A stretch of DNA of 64,000 nucleotides from the NCBI GenBank assembly GCA_013365325.1, contig JABVXV010000171.1, positions 1 to 64,000 of the forward strand, read 5' to 3'. Below are positions 61,540-64,000 of the stretch, piece by piece. Both the position numbers and the translations under genes were made by a program. This stretch comes from Dipetalonema caudispina (Eukaryota > Nematoda > Chromadorea > Rhabditida > Onchocercidae). The notes under the pieces were generated by a model. It saw only the letters and a program-made list of their open reading frames with translations. It did no database searches and was not told the DNA's origin. The number at the start of each line of letters is the position of its first letter. Positions within the stretch are counted from its first letter, which is position 1.

Positions 61540-63765
61540 TTAGGAAGGTAATTCAAAACTTTTTGGTAAATTACGAGTATCAGAAGTTGTCATCATAACA
61601 GGATCAATTCGTAGTTGCATTATGTTATTATCACAGTTCAATTCTGCAGGAGAAATTTTACTTCGATTTGATCCTCTGAAAATATTACAATTTAAAATAT
61701 TAATTGCAGCAAATGCAATGGATATTTTTAAATTCAAATGTCAACTTTTCTTGAAAAATGCAAGAAATGAATGGGAAAAAAAAAAGATTAAGGAAACAAA
61801 AAAGAAACAAATACCGAAAATGACTTATCACTGTAATAGCATCGTCTACTGTTGGAAAAAAACAATGCTTTGGAATAGTTTTAAAAATTTCCGCTACTTC
61901 CAAAGAATCGCGAACACTAGCTAAAATTGTTCGGTTGAAATAATTTAATTGCTGTTCGGTTAAATTAATCATTTCCGGTAAAATCTTAAAATATTACTAC
62001 TCCTACTGCTACATTTTTAAACATTTGCCAATCTCTTTTTCTCCCTTCACTTGTACCATCAAATTGGAAAAAATCTTTTGAAGTATAAGAATCAATAATA
62101 TACAATGATATTATTGATTCTTATGCGAAACATCAGAAAATTAATTTAAATCACTTCATTTAAAAAAAAAAAAAAAAAAAAAAAAAATACTATGACTATT
62201 TTCGATAACACAAATGAACAAATTAAGCAAAATGAATTGACAGATAATTTAAGTCAAAGGAATCAAACCTGAACATTATAAGACTCATCTGCAAAATTAA
62301 TTAAACTAATTATATTTGAAAAAGCAAAGACAAAAAAAAAAAAAAACTTACTATTGCAAGCAGCAAAATGTACAGTAATTTTTTGATTTTTTAGTTCGCT
62401 AACAACCTAAAATTTGAAAATGTTATCAAATGAAGTATAATAGATCATATCATATCATATCATAAGGGGAATTGCAACATATAAATTATTTTAACTATTA
62501 CAATGTTAATTTCATGAATTTCAACCCATCGCTAAGTAAAGCAATTTCATCCATTCTAATTGACTTCCGTATTACATTCACGTTGACCCTTATCACAGAT
62601 GATATTCACACGTTTGGAACTTTAAAAAGTGTTTGCTGGATCTATCAAAAATTTGCTGTGCTCTTGCAGTGATCAATTCAGAAATGTTATCAATGATATG
62701 AAAAACTTCATTGATAACACTTACAGATCAATACATTGAGCTATTGCAACTAATCTTACAAATATCAATTGAGGCAAGAATTCTTAGATGTCGAAAATAT
62801 GATTCCGATATAGTTTGCTATAAAGCACCCTTAATTTTTTTGTAAAAAAAAAAAAAAAAAATACAAGATGAACCTCTTTCAGGATATTTAATCCCATGCA
62901 ATCAATATAGGATATGCCAGAACAATCAAGAATAAGATAATGTTGATTCAAATTTCTTAAATTATCCACATTTATCGGATCATTCTGCAAATACAAAAGA
63001 AAAAAAAAATTAGCAAATTTTCTTTGTTTTTTTCTGATGCTTTCTGTAATAAATAAAAATTATGATTGAAAATTCAAACATTTCAAAATAAGCATGATGT
63101 GGAAATTTTTGCAGTGGTTATCTATCATAGTTGCTATAATAACTTTTATTCAATAAATTAAGAAAAATGATGTTAGCATAAATATTTGCAAAAAAAATTA
63201 TGTAAAACTTGAAGTTTCGGATTTTATCAGAAAAAAGAATTTTTGTTTCTTTCAATAATATCATATCATTTAAAAAAAATTTTCACAGAACTTCCAGAGA
63301 ATTTTAACGATTTAAACTGTATGACTCTTTTTGCATTTTCAATTCAATTTATCTATTACAATTAATGTTTTGCCTAATTAGCTAGAGATTTTAAATTCAA
63401 GATTCATAAAATAACAAAATATGAAAGAAGTGATTTATTATTCTCAAACTATCCACCAGTACTGTTGAATTGATGATATATAATATTTTGATATAGAAGA
63501 TTAAATTGATTTTTTTTTTTTACAAAATAATCTTTACAATTGTGTCAACTTTATTTTCCCAATCAGTTATTGCGCCATATACGCTTGATTTGAAACGTTC
63601 CACGTTGTTGAATAATAGAGGTGATTCGAAACGATACAAACGGATATTGGGATTGTTTACTGCCGTGTTATAACGTTTTGGATTATCGAAATACGGTTGA
63701 GATGCCGATAGTTGAACCAATCTTTCCCAACGTGGCCTATAAGATTCGATGATAGCTTTCGATTT
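61540..63765 (-). CDS. SLC26/SulP anion transporter, C-terminal STAS part (5' partial)
   Basis: SLC26 proteins move sulfate, chloride, bicarbonate or oxalate across the plasma membrane; the cytosolic STAS domain is needed for folding and regulation. Six exons join in phase: 63765-63538, 62984-62874, 62406-62352, 62288-62269 (a 20-nt microexon), 61984-61815 and 61675-61540, ending in TAA. Recognised STAS blocks in order: YNTAVNNPNIRLYRFESPLL, FNNVERFKSSVYG, HYLILDCSGISYIDCMGLNI, LKEVVSELKNQKITVHFAAC and FFPTVDDAITVISHF. The 10-14 membrane-helix transport domain is missing because it lies beyond base 64000; 63766-64000 looks like intron. The acceptor of the first exon and the exact donor at 63538 are the least certain boundaries. 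After STAS comes a 50-residue hydrophilic tail. Substrate cannot be told from this part. Confidence 0.88.
62085..62124. repeat. 17-bp perfect inverted repeat in SLC26 intron
   Basis: ATAAGAATCAATAATAT (62085-62101) and its exact reverse complement (62108-62124) enclose a 6-nt loop. It lies in the intron between the 20-nt microexon and the next exon of the SLC26 gene. Confidence 0.95.
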
Positions 63766-64000
63766 CTTAAACATGAAATATTAGAATATTTCATCCTATA
63801 TCTTTAATCAATCATTCCAGAAGTATATATTAGCTTTGTCAAATATATTAGTATTATATTCAGAGTCTAATGAATATCATCTTCATAACTTACTTCTACA
63901 TTTTCATATTGCTTTAAGAAATATTGTTCAACATTTAGTAGCTTTTAATTATCTAAATATAATTAATATGTAGTATAATTTGAAAATAACATATGTAAGA
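63766..64000. other. Probable intron of the SLC26 gene, to window edge
   Basis: AT-rich, with no exon recognised. The upstream exons of the transporter must lie to the right. Confidence 0.5.

Overview
The window looks like nuclear DNA of a nematode, most likely a clade III (spirurid/filarial-type) worm. It is very AT-rich with dozens of A/T homopolymers. The genes have many short exons with GT-AG introns of about 90-400 nt. One gene encodes a single-domain secreted ShKT peptide, and the protein families found are the ones nematodes carry. The taxon is an inference; no species was identified. All gene models were built by hand from reading-frame continuity, splice motifs and remembered family conservation, with the phase of each junction checked.

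Layout. 9-887 (+): last exon of a seven-finger C2H2 zinc-finger protein. 2929-3765 (+): three-exon gene for a small secreted ShKT peptide. About 6.9-7.6 kb (+): exons carrying the six-cysteine pattern of a saposin-B/caenopore-like protein, imperfectly resolved. About 8.7-10.5 kb (+): an unrecognised multi-exon gene with a Ser/Glu/Lys-rich tail. About 11.6-12.4 kb: a weak coding-like island, possibly a minus-strand multi-membrane-span relic. 12865-18905 (-): complete 17-exon SAC1 phosphoinositide phosphatase. 20334-22828 (+): complete six-exon ELL-associated factor (EAF), divergent from sac-1 across a 1.4 kb spacer that holds a 59-bp minisatellite. 24763-41731 (-): complete 26-exon FHOD-family formin (about 1206 aa). 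Inside its 4.8 kb second intron, on the same strand, lies an intronless 549-codon gene for an unrecognised protein with a C-terminal membrane anchor (36559-38208). 41.7-61.5 kb: gene-poor, filled with microsatellites, homopolymers and minisatellites. 61540-63765 (-): the C-terminal STAS-domain part of an SLC26/SulP anion transporter whose membrane domain lies beyond the right edge.

The genes do not form a pathway. SAC1 (ER/Golgi PI4P turnover), EAF (transcription elongation), FHOD (actin assembly, muscle) and SLC26 (anion transport) are independent housekeeping or tissue genes. The points most worth a second look are the nested intronless tail-anchored gene, the repeat-filled sac-1/eaf spacer, an extra in-frame cassette exon in sac-1, a GC-AG intron in the formin, the hidden saposin-like and unknown genes in the left third, and two near-perfect hairpins.
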